In this document: one piece after another, positions 36,231 to 47,175 of the stretch
Position numbering within the stretch: position 1 is the stretch's first letter
Layout: the number at the start of each line of letters is the position of its first letter
Source: Azoarcus sp031546845
GTDB lineage: Bacteria; Pseudomonadota; Gammaproteobacteria; Burkholderiales; Rhodocyclaceae
DNA length: 64,000 nucleotides
Reading direction: 5' to 3'
Assembly: GCA_031546845.1 (NCBI GenBank)
Contig: JAVBJT010000002.1
Span: 1 to 64,000 of the forward strand
Translations under genes and position numbers: made by a program
Notes under the pieces: generated by a model
What the model saw: only the letters and a program-made list of their open reading frames with translations
Database searches by the model: none
What the model was told of the DNA's origin: nothing

Positions 36231-36281
36231 AGGCGGTGACGTGAAAGCGGTGCAGGAAGTGACAGGGGTGGCGGAGCGGAC

Positions 36282-38009
36282 ATGAAGTGGTGGCGCGCGC
36301 CCGCTCTGGGTCTGCTGCTGAGCTTGGGGACCGCCGTCTTCGCTTCGGCGGCGTCGGTGGCTTTAGCGGCTTCGCCGGTGCTGGAGGTGGCGTGGCGCGA
36401 CGGCGCGGACGGGACGTTCGCCTGGCGCGCTTTCGATGCCGAGGGCCAGCGCCTCGCCAATGCGCCGCCGCCGGCCGTGCCGCTGGGGAGTGTGTGGAAG
36501 CTGTTCGTTTTCGCGTATCTCGTCGAACGCGGCGAACCGGCGCCGGATTACGTCTGTCGCGGTTCCGCCGCGGGCGACGCGGCGCGCGAGGAGGGGGCCT
36601 ATTGCTGCGATCCGGGCGAAACAATTGGGCGCGATGCGGCGCTCGTCGCTTCGTGCGGCGCGTTTTTTGAGCCCGCCCGGCTTGGCATCGGCGCCTCCGC
36701 CTGGCGCGAATTCTGGGGCGCGCGCGCGGCTGGCGCGCCGTGGCTGGCGGAGCTCGCGTCGATGCGGGCGGATACCGCCGTCGCGCCGGAAAGTCTGATC
36801 GCCGCGCTGGAGGCGGTGCCGCCGCGCGCGCGGGAAACGGCTTCCGGTGTGCTGCTGGCGCGTGTTCTCGGTGCTGGCGGCGGCGACAGCGCGGCGTTGG
36901 CGCGCCACGTTGGCGGCACGTTGCGGGTAAAGACTTTTTCCTGGTTCCGCCCCGGGGGCCGTTCCGGCGAACGCTATGGCGGCGGCGCGGGTTGGCTGGT
37001 GGATGGTACGCCGGTGTGGTTTGCCGGCGCGGGCACCGGCCAGCAGGTGATGGCGCGCTACGGCGCGTTGCTGGCGTCGGCATTGCCGCCGGTGCGGGCG
37101 GCGCTGGCGGCCGGTTGTGTCGAGGTCGATTTCTTCACCCGCTATCCGCTCCTCCGGGTGGAGGGGCCGGATGGCCGTCCGGCCAGGGCCGGCGTGCTGC
37201 AAGGCCGCCATGTGGCGGTGTTCGCCAACGGCGTGGCGCTGCCTTTCGTCGCCGACGGCGGGTTGCGTCTTGCGTTCGATGCCGGGAAGCCCCGGGTGCA
37301 AGGCCGCTTCGGCGTGGATGATTATGTTGCCCGCGTGATCGACCGCGAAGCCGATGCCGGCGAGCGCGAGGCCGCGCGCGCGCTGGCGGTGGTGGCGAGA
37401 AGCTATTTGTTCAACGAGGCGGAGCCGCGCGGTAATTGTCTGTTCATCGCCGACAGTAGCCGTGCTCAGCGTGTGTCGCCGAATCCGCCGACGGCAGCGG
37501 CGCGTGAGGTGGCCGCATTCACCACGGATCTGGTGTTGCGCGGCGCGGCGGTCGGTTATCACGCCGATACGTCCGGCCCCGGCCGTCTGGCATGGAGCGA
37601 GACGGTGGCCGCTGGTCGCGACGGGCAGGCGTGGGACGACATTCTACGCCGGGCTTTCCCCGCCGCCGATCTGGTTGCCGCGCGCGATCCCGCCGGCATT
37701 CCCTGCGAGCGTCTGGACAAGGCCGAGCATTGGTTGGCCGAGCGTGCGCCGCAGTGGCGGCGGGCCTTGAACGAGTTGCCCGGTTTCGAGCCGCCCGCGT
37801 CGCCGTTGGTATGCCGCCTGCGCTTCGGCGCACCGTTTTCCGAGCCGGATCGCGGTCGTATTCATGTGCGCGATCTGCGCACGCAGGAGGACCGCATCAC
37901 GCTTGCTCACGAATACCTGCATCTTGGTCTGCGCCACCATCCGGCGAGCGGCGATGAGGTTTTGGTGGAGCGCTGGGCGCGTCGCCTGACCATAGGGGGG
38001 CAACCATGA
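36282..38009 (+). CDS. yfaQ: DUF2300 protein, YfaQ-like
   Basis: A 575-residue exported protein (signal peptide to about residue 30). Three hydrolase-like signatures can be seen. S70-V-W-K73 in VPLGSVWKLFVF resembles the SxxK motif of penicillin-binding proteins. Residues about 340-378 (VDDYVARVIDREADAG, then EAARALAVVARSYLF) resemble the SpoIID/LytB fold. H543-E-Y-L-H547 (AHEYLHLGLRHHP) fits the HExxH zinc-peptidase motif. Whether any is active is unknown. It has GGAG before the ATG and overlaps the next start by ATGA. Confidence 0.87.
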   Translation: MKWWRAPALGLLLSLGTAVFASAASVALAASPVLEVAWRDGADGTFAWRAFDAEGQRLANAPPPAVPLGSVWKLFVFAYLVERGEPAPDYVCRGSAAGDAAREEGAYCCDPGETIGRDAALVASCGAFFEPARLGIGASAWREFWGARAAGAPWLAELASMRADTAVAPESLIAALEAVPPRARETASGVLLARVLGAGGGDSAALARHVGGTLRVKTFSWFRPGGRSGERYGGGAGWLVDGTPVWFAGAGTGQQVMARYGALLASALPPVRAALAAGCVEVDFFTRYPLLRVEGPDGRPARAGVLQGRHVAVFANGVALPFVADGGLRLAFDAGKPRVQGRFGVDDYVARVIDREADAGEREAARALAVVARSYLFNEAEPRGNCLFIADSSRAQRVSPNPPTAAAREVAAFTTDLVLRGAAVGYHADTSGPGRLAWSETVAAGRDGQAWDDILRRAFPAADLVAARDPAGIPCERLDKAEHWLAERAPQWRRALNELPGFEPPASPLVCRLRFGAPFSEPDRGRIHVRDLRTQEDRITLAHEYLHLGLRHHPASGDEVLVERWARRLTIGGQP

Positions 38010-38866
38010 ACATGCGTTCGACTTCGTTTTTATTCCGTTTTTGCCGCGATAGCGCGGCGCTCGTTTGCGTGGTGGCATTGCTGCATAACAGCGCCTTCGC
38101 GCTCGATCCGACTACGTTGGAGGCGCCGCTGGGCGGCTGGAATCGTGGCGAATTGACCGACCACAGCGCCGATACCGCAGTGGCCTATCCCTATTCGCCG
38201 ATCGACCGTGGCGCTCAGACCGGGCGCACGATGATCCGTGGTCGTCTCGATGCCGCATTGCGTGGGCAAGGGGAAAAAAAGGGGGAAGGCCCGGCGCGCA
38301 CGCCGCCTACGCTGGTGGTCAACGGTAATCCGATGCCCTTGTACAGCGACGACGATGGCCGCTTCGCTCGCCCGTATGCCTTCGGCCCCGGCTCCAACAG
38401 CGTGGAAATCCGTAGCGCCGATGGCCGCTCGATCAAACGCGCGCAGTTCTACGAGGCCGACCCGCTGCGCCCGCGCGCGCAACTGCGCGCTATTCTGGCG
38501 TGGGACGACGATCAGGCCGAAGTCGATCTGCACGTACTCACGCCCGACGGCCAGCACGCCTATTGGGCGCGTCCGGCGCTGAACAATGGCGGCGGTATGG
38601 ATGCCGACAGCGTCGATGGGGCGGGGCCGGAAATATTCTCCGTTACCGCACCCTTGCGCGGCCCTTACCAGTTTTACATCAACTACTGGGGCAATTTCGG
38701 CGCTTCCGGTTACCACTTCGACGAAAGCACGCGGCGGAAAAAGATCATCACCTGCCGCCTGACGCTCGTCTTTCAGGAAAACACGCCGCACGAGCGGCGT
38801 GAAAGCTTTGTCATCCCATTGCGCAAGATCGGGGATCTCACCCATGTCAAAACGATCATGTTTTAA
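38006..38866 (+). CDS. yfaP: DUF2135 protein, YfaP-like
   Basis: A 286-residue exported beta-rich protein. It has an N-terminal hydrophobic export signal (about 15-32), LEAPLGGWNRGELTD at the mature N-terminus, an OmpA/CNA-like beta-sandwich segment (TLVVNGNPMPLYSDDDGRF), and the DUF2135 core WDDDQAEVDLHVLTPDGQHAYW and PYQFYINYWGN. The start overlaps the yfaQ stop. Its 3' end overlaps the start of a second DUF2135 gene by 23 nt. Function unknown; presumed partner of the macroglobulin locus. Confidence 0.9.
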   Translation: MNMRSTSFLFRFCRDSAALVCVVALLHNSAFALDPTTLEAPLGGWNRGELTDHSADTAVAYPYSPIDRGAQTGRTMIRGRLDAALRGQGEKKGEGPARTPPTLVVNGNPMPLYSDDDGRFARPYAFGPGSNSVEIRSADGRSIKRAQFYEADPLRPRAQLRAILAWDDDQAEVDLHVLTPDGQHAYWARPALNNGGGMDADSVDGAGPEIFSVTAPLRGPYQFYINYWGNFGASGYHFDESTRRKKIITCRLTLVFQENTPHERRESFVIPLRKIGDLTHVKTIMF

Positions 38867-39712
38867 ACCGCTGCCGTTGCTGGCGTTGCTCGCCGTGTTT
38901 TCGGCTCATGCCGAGCCCATCGAGCGCCCCTTGGGCGGTTGGTCTCTGAACGAAGCCGGTGCGCCTTATACGCAGGAGGTGAATTATCCCGCGTCGCGGC
39001 CCCCCCCACGATGGCGGGGGCCCCCCCCCGGGGGCGCGGGGGGGGGGGTTGGTCTCCTACCGCCGCGGGGGCCCCTACCCCGCTGGCGGTCCCCTCCCCC
39101 GCGGCCCCCCCCGCCCCCGGGGCGGGGCCCCCCGACGCGGGGCAGATTCGCGGCCGTATCGCACGGCGTGGAAAGAAACCGGCGACGCTGGTGGTCAATG
39201 GCAACGCGATGCCGCTGGAGGTTGACGAGGAAGGCCGCTTCGGCCGCGTCTACAGCTTCGCCAGCGGCTCCAATGGCATCGAGATACGCTCGGGTGACGG
39301 GCAGGCGCCACGGCGCGTGCAGTTCTACCGTGTTGCCGCCGGCCAGCCGCAGGCGCGGTTGCGCGTCGTGCTGAGTTGGGATACCCCCGGAACCGATCTC
39401 GATCTACACATCGTCACCCCTGGCGGCGAGCACGCCTGGTATGGCAAGCGTGTGATATCGACTGGCGCCATCGACGTGGACGTCACCACCGGTTACGGGC
39501 CGGAAATTTTCGCTTCGCCCACGCCGGAGAAAGGGCCGTACCAGATTTACGTGAATTACTACGGTGGCGGCGATGACGATCAGTTGCTCACCACCGCGCA
39601 CATCGCAATCATCAGTAACGAAGGCACGCCCGCCGAGCGGCGCCGGGAGTTCGACGTGCCGATGCGCGCGGCCGGGGAGTTGATGCTGGTGAAGCAGTTC
39701 GCTTATCCGTAA
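38844..39712 (+). pseudogene. Second DUF2135 (YfaP-like) gene, frame interrupted
   Basis: The start at 38844 (MSKRSCFKPLPLLALLAVFS) gives a signal peptide and IERPLGGWSLNEAG, parallel to yfaP. The frame then enters a stretch of long C and G runs (39000-39145). The remainder (GQIRGRIARRGKKPATLVVN, WDTPGTDLDLHIVTPGGEHAW, GPYQIYVNYYGGGD) is intact but in another frame, ending at 39712. With one indel the product would be about 289 residues with a Pro/Ala-rich linker (PTPLAVPSPAAPPAPGAGPP) in place of the shorter yfaP segment. It may be a real frameshift, a slippage switch, or a sequencing error. Confidence 0.75.
39000..39145. repeat. Extreme C/G homopolymer stretch
   Basis: Almost all bases are C or G, with runs of 8 C (39000-39007), 9 C (39021-39029) and 11 G (39038-39048), and several shorter runs. 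It lies within the second DUF2135 gene and coincides with its frame break. The aligned region in yfaP is only about 40 nt, so this segment is about 100 nt longer. Confidence 0.85.
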
Positions 39713-39739
39713 CGGGGCTTCGCGCGCGCCGGGCAGGAA

Positions 39740-40189
39740 TTACAGGTGCGCCCAGCGCTGCTTGAGCCCAAACAGATGGACCATGCCGAACGTGAGGCAG
39801 ATCGCCGAGCTCCATAGCAGGAACGGCAAACTGTTGTCAGTGAATTGGCCGGCAAGCGACGGAAAAAGCGCGAACGGCACCAGGGGCAACCCGCGCAGCA
39901 GATAGACACCGGTAATGAGGCACAATGCCAAGCGCAGGAGCGGTAGCCTGCGAACGACGCCTGCGCCGGAGAGTGCGTAGAGCGACCAGAGCAGCAGAAC
40001 GCCGGTGATGGCCAGCGTGATTACGGTCGGATACCAAAGCCCGGCTTCCGCCATTTGGGCCATTTCTTCGCCCGCGCCGAAAAAGCGGTACCACGGCGCG
40101 CCGAAGACGATGCACCCGGCGTGAAGCGCAGCGGCGATGGCGCTGAGCGCGGCACCGACGATGAGTAATGGGTTGCGTGTGTTGGGCAT
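39740..40189 (-). CDS. Four-helix membrane protein
   Basis: A 149-residue protein with four membrane segments (LLIVGAALSAIAAALHAGCIVFG, WYPTVITLAITGVLLLWSLYA, LLRLALCLITGVYLLRGLP, LLWSSAICLTFGMVHLFGL). No known motif. It is convergent with the DUF2135 gene and has the same general build as the protein at 25984-26382. Function unknown. Confidence 0.72.
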   Translation of the reverse strand: MPNTRNPLLIVGAALSAIAAALHAGCIVFGAPWYRFFGAGEEMAQMAEAGLWYPTVITLAITGVLLLWSLYALSGAGVVRRLPLLRLALCLITGVYLLRGLPLVPFALFPSLAGQFTDNSLPFLLWSSAICLTFGMVHLFGLKQRWAHL

Positions 40190-40362
40190 GTGTAAATGCT
40201 GCGTATGCTACGCTGACAGATTCGCTTATGAAAGCGTTGTTTGTATGCGATTAGCATTGGCGCCCGGGCCTGACGCGCCTTTTCAAGACAATTTCAGTGC
40301 GTCCGGTGGCTTGGCGCGCATGATGCTCGCGGCTAGGTAATGGCTGCGGCGGAAGTGACGTT

Positions 40363-40845
40363 ATGCAACAAGATGCCGTGTCGCTACTGATCCAGGAAGT
40401 ACTACCAGCCGATGCGCCGATGGCGCTTCTTTTGCTCGCCGACCCGTCGAAGGAAAAGGTCCGCGCCTATCTTCCAAGTTCAAAGTGCTTTGTCGCCTCC
40501 AATAATGGAACCGTTGTGGGTGCATGCGTGGTTCAGCCACGAGAAACAGGCGTGCAGGAGCTTATGAGCATTGCAGTACACCCGGAGCATCGAAAATCCG
40601 GTATTGGCGCCATGCTCCTGAAGTGGGTCATCGATTTCTATCGGAGGGCCGGTGCCAGCCAATTGGAAGTGGGCACCGGAACATTTGGCTATCAACTTGC
40701 CTTCTACCAGAGGCAAGGTTTTCGGGTGATAGGCATTGACCGGGATTTTTTCGTCAAAAACTACGATGAACCAATATTTGAAGATGGTATTCGGCTTATG
40801 GACATGCTGCGCCTTACCATCAGGTACGACGGCCGTAGGCCGTAA
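40363..40845 (+). CDS. GNAT-family N-acetyltransferase
   Basis: A 160-residue acetyltransferase. The acetyl-CoA-binding motif A is VHPEHRKSGIGAMLLKWV (R/Q-x-x-G-x-G/A as RKSGIG), with QELMSIAV as the preceding strand and FYQRQGFRVIGIDRDFF as motif B. The pattern resembles YvbK-like enzymes. Substrate unknown. Base composition is noticeably more AT-rich than the neighbours. GGAAG lies 8 nt before the ATG. Confidence 0.85.
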   Translation: MQQDAVSLLIQEVLPADAPMALLLLADPSKEKVRAYLPSSKCFVASNNGTVVGACVVQPRETGVQELMSIAVHPEHRKSGIGAMLLKWVIDFYRRAGASQLEVGTGTFGYQLAFYQRQGFRVIGIDRDFFVKNYDEPIFEDGIRLMDMLRLTIRYDGRRP

Positions 40846-40916
40846 GCTGGCGGTCTTCGATCCGCTGCCTAAGCTTTCGCGTTGTTTTTTCACCGTTCAA
40901 CCGACAGGAGTAATCC

Positions 40917-41720
40917 ATGAGCATTCCATCCTTTGGTGTTGGCACTTTCCGTCTGAATGGCCAAGTCGTCATCGATTCGGTTCGCAACGCGCTCGACTTG
41001 GGTTATCGCGCTGTCGATACCGCGCAGATCTACAAAAACGAGGCCGAAGTCGGTCAGGCCATCGCCGAGAGCGGCGTGGATCGCAAGGATCTGTTCGTAA
41101 CCACCAAGATCTGGGTCAGCAACTACGCCAAATCCAAGCTCATTCCCAGCCTGCGCGAGAGCCTGACAAAGCTACGCACCGACTATGTGGACCTCACGCT
41201 CATCCACTGGCCCGCTCCGGGTAACGGCGTGGAGCTGCCCGAGTACATGGCGGCGCTGGCTGAAGCCAAGGCCCAGGGGCTGACGCGCCAGATCGGCATT
41301 TCCAACTTCAACATCGAGCAGACCCGGCAGGCCATCGCCGTCGTGGGCAAGGGCCAGATCGCCACCAACCAGATCGAGCTCAGCCCCTACCTGCAAAACA
41401 ACAAGCTCGCCGCGTTCCTCAAGGAGCAGGGTGTTCAGACGACCTCGTACATGACCTTGGCCTACGGCAAGGTGCTCAAGGATCCGGTGCTGGCCGAGAT
41501 CGCGAAGAGGCACAACGCCACGGTTGCGCAAGTCGCTCTGGCCTGGGCGCTGCAGTTGGGTTATGCGGTGATTCCTTCGTCCACCAAGCGCGAAAACCTT
41601 GCCAGCAATCTGCTAGCAAGGGATTTGCGCCTGGATGCGGACGACATGGCCCATATTGCGAAGCTTGAGCGCAATGGCCGCGAGGTGAGTCCCGAAGGTC
41701 TGGCGCCCATCTGGGACTGA
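40917..41720 (+). CDS. dkgB: Aldo/keto reductase, 2,5-diketo-D-gluconate reductase B type
   Basis: A 267-residue TIM-barrel reductase closely parallel to E. coli DkgB along its whole length. The catalytic set is visible: D in AVDTAQIYKNE, Tyr in QIYKNE, Lys in TTKIW, and His in LIHWPAPG. IPSSTKRENLASN binds NADPH. It reduces 2,5-diketogluconate and various aldehydes such as methylglyoxal. A perfect AGGAG precedes the start. The next gene (nemA) follows after 29 nt, a likely operon for reactive carbonyl/electrophile detoxification. Confidence 0.93.
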   Translation: MSIPSFGVGTFRLNGQVVIDSVRNALDLGYRAVDTAQIYKNEAEVGQAIAESGVDRKDLFVTTKIWVSNYAKSKLIPSLRESLTKLRTDYVDLTLIHWPAPGNGVELPEYMAALAEAKAQGLTRQIGISNFNIEQTRQAIAVVGKGQIATNQIELSPYLQNNKLAAFLKEQGVQTTSYMTLAYGKVLKDPVLAEIAKRHNATVAQVALAWALQLGYAVIPSSTKRENLASNLLARDLRLDADDMAHIAKLERNGREVSPEGLAPIWD

Positions 41721-41749
41721 TGCGAGTCAAACAGGAGATATCAAGAACC

Positions 41750-42874
41750 ATGTCCATGATGAATGAACTTAAAGACCCGCTGTTCCAGCCCTGCCGGCTT
41801 GGCGCTCTCGAACTTCCCAATCGCATCGTGATGCCTCCCATGACGCGCTCGCGCGCTGGCCAGCCCGGCGATGTGCCCACTGAACTCATGGCCGAGTATT
41901 ACGCACAGCGCGCGAGCGCCGGCCTCATCGTGAGCGAAGGCACCTGGATTTCGCCGCTGGGTAAGGGCTATGCCTGGACGCCCGGAATCCAGAGCGCCGA
42001 ACACATCGCCGGTTGGCGCAAGGTGACGGATGCCGTGCACGCTGCTGGCGGCCGTATATTCGCGCAGCTTTGGCACGTGGGGCGGCTGAGCCATACCAGC
42101 CTGTTGAATGGCCAGATGCCTGTTTCCTCTTCCGCTATTCAGGCAAAGGGCGTCAACGTGTTCGCGGTGGGGGAGGATGGTCAACTGGGTTTTGTGCAGG
42201 CATCTGAACCGCGCGCGCTATCGGCGGGCGAGATCCACGCCATCGTCGATGAATACCGCGCCGCCGCGCGCAATGCGATGGCCGCGGGCTTTGACGGCGT
42301 GGAGCTGCACGCCGCGAATGGTTACCTCGTCAACCAGTTCATCGATTCCAATGCCAACAACCGTACGGACGAATACGGCGGCTCGTTGGAGAACCGTCTG
42401 CGCTTCTTGCGCGAAGTCGCCGAGGCATTGATCGGAGGCACGGGCGAGCGTGAGCGTGTGGGCATTCGCCTGGCGCCGCTCACCACACTCAACGGTTGCG
42501 AGGATGCCGACCCGCGTACCACCTATGTTGCGGCGGCCAAGCTGCTTGGTGAAATCGGTGTGGGTTACATCCACATCGCGGAGGCCGACTGGGAAGATGC
42601 GCCCGATATGCCGCTCGATTTCAAGCGCGAGCTGCGCGATGCCTATCCCGGTACGCTGATCTACGCAGGGCTCTACACCGCCGAGCGTGCGCGTAAGGCG
42701 CTCTCCGAAGGTTGGGCCGATCTGATCGCCTTCGGTCGCCCTTTTATTGCCAACCCCGATCTGCCCGAGCGCTTGCGCACTGATGCGCCACTGCAAGAGC
42801 ACGATCGCGCAACGCTGTTTGGCGGGGGAGCACACGGCCTCACCGATTATCCTGCGCTGGCGCGGGTTAACTAA
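41750..42874 (+). CDS. nemA: Old Yellow Enzyme-type alkene reductase
   Basis: A 374-residue FMN-dependent ene-reductase of the NemA class. Key segments are RIVMPPMTRSRA, GLIVSEGTWIS, the substrate-binding HAANGYLVNQF (NemA family uses His/Asn or His/His at this site), NRTDEYGGSLENR, and GGGAHGLTDYP near the C-terminus. It reduces activated C=C bonds and nitro compounds with NADPH. The start at 41750 follows AGGAG at about 12 nt; an in-frame Met at 41756 is also possible. Confidence 0.93.
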   Translation: MSMMNELKDPLFQPCRLGALELPNRIVMPPMTRSRAGQPGDVPTELMAEYYAQRASAGLIVSEGTWISPLGKGYAWTPGIQSAEHIAGWRKVTDAVHAAGGRIFAQLWHVGRLSHTSLLNGQMPVSSSAIQAKGVNVFAVGEDGQLGFVQASEPRALSAGEIHAIVDEYRAAARNAMAAGFDGVELHAANGYLVNQFIDSNANNRTDEYGGSLENRLRFLREVAEALIGGTGERERVGIRLAPLTTLNGCEDADPRTTYVAAAKLLGEIGVGYIHIAEADWEDAPDMPLDFKRELRDAYPGTLIYAGLYTAERARKALSEGWADLIAFGRPFIANPDLPERLRTDAPLQEHDRATLFGGGAHGLTDYPALARVN

Positions 42875-42875
42875 A

Positions 42876-42920
42876 CCCGCGAAGCACTATCGATCAGTTC
42901 GCTTTACGTGGGCGTTTTTT
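42876..42920 (+). terminator. Rho-independent terminator after nemA
   Basis: CCCGCGAAGC pairs with GCTTTACGTGGG (TA bulge, one G-T pair), followed by CGTTTTTT. An alternative palindrome CGCGGGTT / AACCCGCG overlaps the stop codon at 42861-42881 and competes for the same bases. Confidence 0.65.
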
Positions 42921-42993
42921 CCGATGTGTGACAAAAAACCCGCCAAATGCGCGCTAAAACGGACGGTCGCGCGCTTACACGCAGCAAGCTGAA

Positions 42994-43030
42994 TAAAGAA
43001 AAAGCCCCAAACCTGTATGGCTTGGGGCTT
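42994..43030 (-). terminator. Rho-independent terminator after the rpoD-tRNA unit
   Basis: On the minus strand AAGCCCCAA pairs with TTGGGGCTT (9 bp, 11-nt loop), followed by TTTCTTT. It lies 5 nt past the tRNA CCA end and so ends the rpoD-tRNA transcript. Confidence 0.85.
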
Positions 43031-43035
43031 CTAAT

Positions 43036-43113
<78 letters not shown>

Positions 43114-43236
43114 TTTTAAGCTTTTCGTCAGGCGGCGCCAGCCTGTTTCAGCCAGCTATGCCGACCCGGATAAAAACGGTGAAACGGTGTTTTGCCCGGG
43201 TGGCAATTGTGCCGGATATTCAGCCGTCGTTGTGTG

Positions 43237-45213
<1,977 letters not shown>

Positions 45214-45261
45214 GGCACTCCTTAAGTCGAAGGGCGAGTGATGGTTAAACAGACAATTATA

Positions 45262-47067
45262 CTACAAACCGCGCGGCCTATCCGCTTTGCCCAGTGCTTG
45301 TTTTTCCATCAGCAGTTCCGCCAGCCGATGGCGCTCGGTGGCGGAGAGTTCGCCTTCACGTTCTTGTTCTAGCAGCTTAGCGATCTCATTGGCTACCACG
45401 TTCATGTGAAGCTTGCGCAGCGCGTCCTCGAACAAGGTTTCGACGATGTTCTCGTCGAACTCGGTATCGATCTGCTCACTGGCGACACGGGCCAGTGTTT
45501 CGCCGTGGGGTGTTTCGCGGAAGCGTTCGATGAGCGCGCCAAGGCCGCCTGCTGGAATGGGCTCGCCGAGGCTGATGAGGTCGACGATGGCGATCAGCGC
45601 GCGCCCTTCGTCGCTGTCGTTGGGCAGCAGGTCGACCGGTATTCGCGCGGCCCAATGCGGATGCTGCAGAATCAGGCGCAGCAGCGTGCCGGCGGACGAT
45701 GCGGGCTTGCGCCGCGCGGAGGGGCGGGCAAACGCGGCGCGCGAATGCACCGGCGCGGATTTGGGTTGCGGATCGGGGCGGGAGCGCGCCGATTTAAGGC
45801 CGAACGCGTGTTCGACTTCACTTTGCGTCAACTCGCCGGTTTCGGCTACCGCTTTGACTAGTTGCAGGCGCAGTAGCGGCGCGGCCACGCGGGTGACAAG
45901 CGGCCGCGCTTCATGGACGAAGCGGGCGCGCCCTTCGGCTGAGTCGAGCGGGCTGCGGGCGGATAGTTCCTGTATCAGAAAGCGCGCGAGCGGCAGTGCG
46001 TTCGCTGCGGCTTTGCGGAAGGCGTCGGCACCTTCGGCGCGGATGAACGAATCCGGGTCGTGCTCGATGGGTAGAAACAGAAAGGCGAGCGTGGCGTCGT
46101 CGCGCAGGGTTTCAAGCGCATTTTCCAATGCCCGCCAGGCGGCGCGGCGTCCGGCCGCATCGCCGTCGAAACAGAACACGATGCGGTCGGTCTGCCGCAG
46201 CAGGGTTTGGATGTGATGCGGGGTGGTGGCCGTTCCCAGCGTGGCGACCGCGTTTTCGATGCCGAATTGGGCTAGCGCGACGACATCCATGTAGCCTTCG
46301 ACGACGAGTGCGAAACCGCCGTCGCGGATTGCTTTCTGCGCGAGGGAGAAGCCGTAGAGCTCACGCCCTTTTTCGAATAGCGGCGTTTCCGGCGAATTGA
46401 GGTATTTGGGTTCGCCGCTATCCAGTATGCGGCCACCGAAGGCGATGATGCGACCACGGCGGTCGTGGATCGGGAAGATGATGCGGTGGCGGAAGCGGTC
46501 GTAGCGCCGGCCTTGGTCGTTGTCGATGACCAATCCGGCGTCGGCGAGTACCTTGGCTTGATAATCGGGAAAAATCCGCTGCAGCCCTTGCCATTCGTCA
46601 GGGGCGTAGCCGATGCCGAAACGCGCGGCGACTTCGCCGCTCAGGCCGCGGCGTTTCAGGTAGGCAATTGCGTCTGGTGCCTGTTTGAGCTGATCGCGGT
46701 AAAGGCGCGCGGCAGCGGCCAGTGCGTCGAAAAGCTGCGCGCTGCTGTCATCGTGGGCATGCGGCGTGTGTTTGCCGTCGTCCGGAACCTGTACGCCGAC
46801 CTGGCCGGCGAGTTCCTTGACCGCTTCGACAAAGCCCAGCCCACTGTATTCCATCAGAAAGCCGATGGCGCTGCCGTGAACGCCGCAGCCGAAGCAGTGG
46901 TAGAACTGCTTACTCGGGCTGACCGAAAACGATGCCGATTTCTCGCCGTGGAATGGGCAGCAGGCGAAATAGTTAGCGCCGCTTTTTTTCAGCGGCAGGT
47001 AGCGCTCGATGACATCGACGATATCGACCCGGGCGAGCAGATCCTGAACGAAGGATTGGGGGATCAT
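45262..47067 (-). CDS. dnaG: DNA primase
   Basis: A 601-residue primase making RNA primers at the replication fork. The N-terminal CHC2 zinc finger has C37, H40, C58 and C61 (CPFHGEKSASF ... YHCFGCG). The TOPRIM core follows (ALVVEGYMDVVALAQFG and FCFDGDAAGRRAAW). The C-terminal helicase-binding domain ends with a helical stretch. I start at the ATG at 47067 (MIPQSFVQDLL), which matches the family; the frame is open upstream but not conserved. It lies between rpsU and rpoD. Confidence 0.97.
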   Translation of the reverse strand: MIPQSFVQDLLARVDIVDVIERYLPLKKSGANYFACCPFHGEKSASFSVSPSKQFYHCFGCGVHGSAIGFLMEYSGLGFVEAVKELAGQVGVQVPDDGKHTPHAHDDSSAQLFDALAAAARLYRDQLKQAPDAIAYLKRRGLSGEVAARFGIGYAPDEWQGLQRIFPDYQAKVLADAGLVIDNDQGRRYDRFRHRIIFPIHDRRGRIIAFGGRILDSGEPKYLNSPETPLFEKGRELYGFSLAQKAIRDGGFALVVEGYMDVVALAQFGIENAVATLGTATTPHHIQTLLRQTDRIVFCFDGDAAGRRAAWRALENALETLRDDATLAFLFLPIEHDPDSFIRAEGADAFRKAAANALPLARFLIQELSARSPLDSAEGRARFVHEARPLVTRVAAPLLRLQLVKAVAETGELTQSEVEHAFGLKSARSRPDPQPKSAPVHSRAAFARPSARRKPASSAGTLLRLILQHPHWAARIPVDLLPNDSDEGRALIAIVDLISLGEPIPAGGLGALIERFRETPHGETLARVASEQIDTEFDENIVETLFEDALRKLHMNVVANEIAKLLEQEREGELSATERHRLAELLMEKQALGKADRPRGL

Positions 47068-47081
47068 CGCGCTGAAAACGA

Positions 47082-47120
47082 CGCGCCGGACGGCAGCGCA
47101 TTGGCTTGCCGTCCGGCGTG
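47082..47120 (-). terminator. Hairpin between rpsU and dnaG (partial terminator)
   Basis: A 12-bp perfect stem CGCCGGACGGCA / TGCCGTCCGGCG (14 bp with a wobble) and an 11-nt loop, followed on the minus strand by CGTCGTTTTC. In E. coli a terminator at the same place lowers dnaG relative to rpsU expression, so an attenuating role here is likely. Confidence 0.7.
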
Positions 47121-47175
47121 GAGACAACGACCGGCTGCGCCGGGGCGACCGGCCGAGCTGGTGCGAAAAGTCAGA

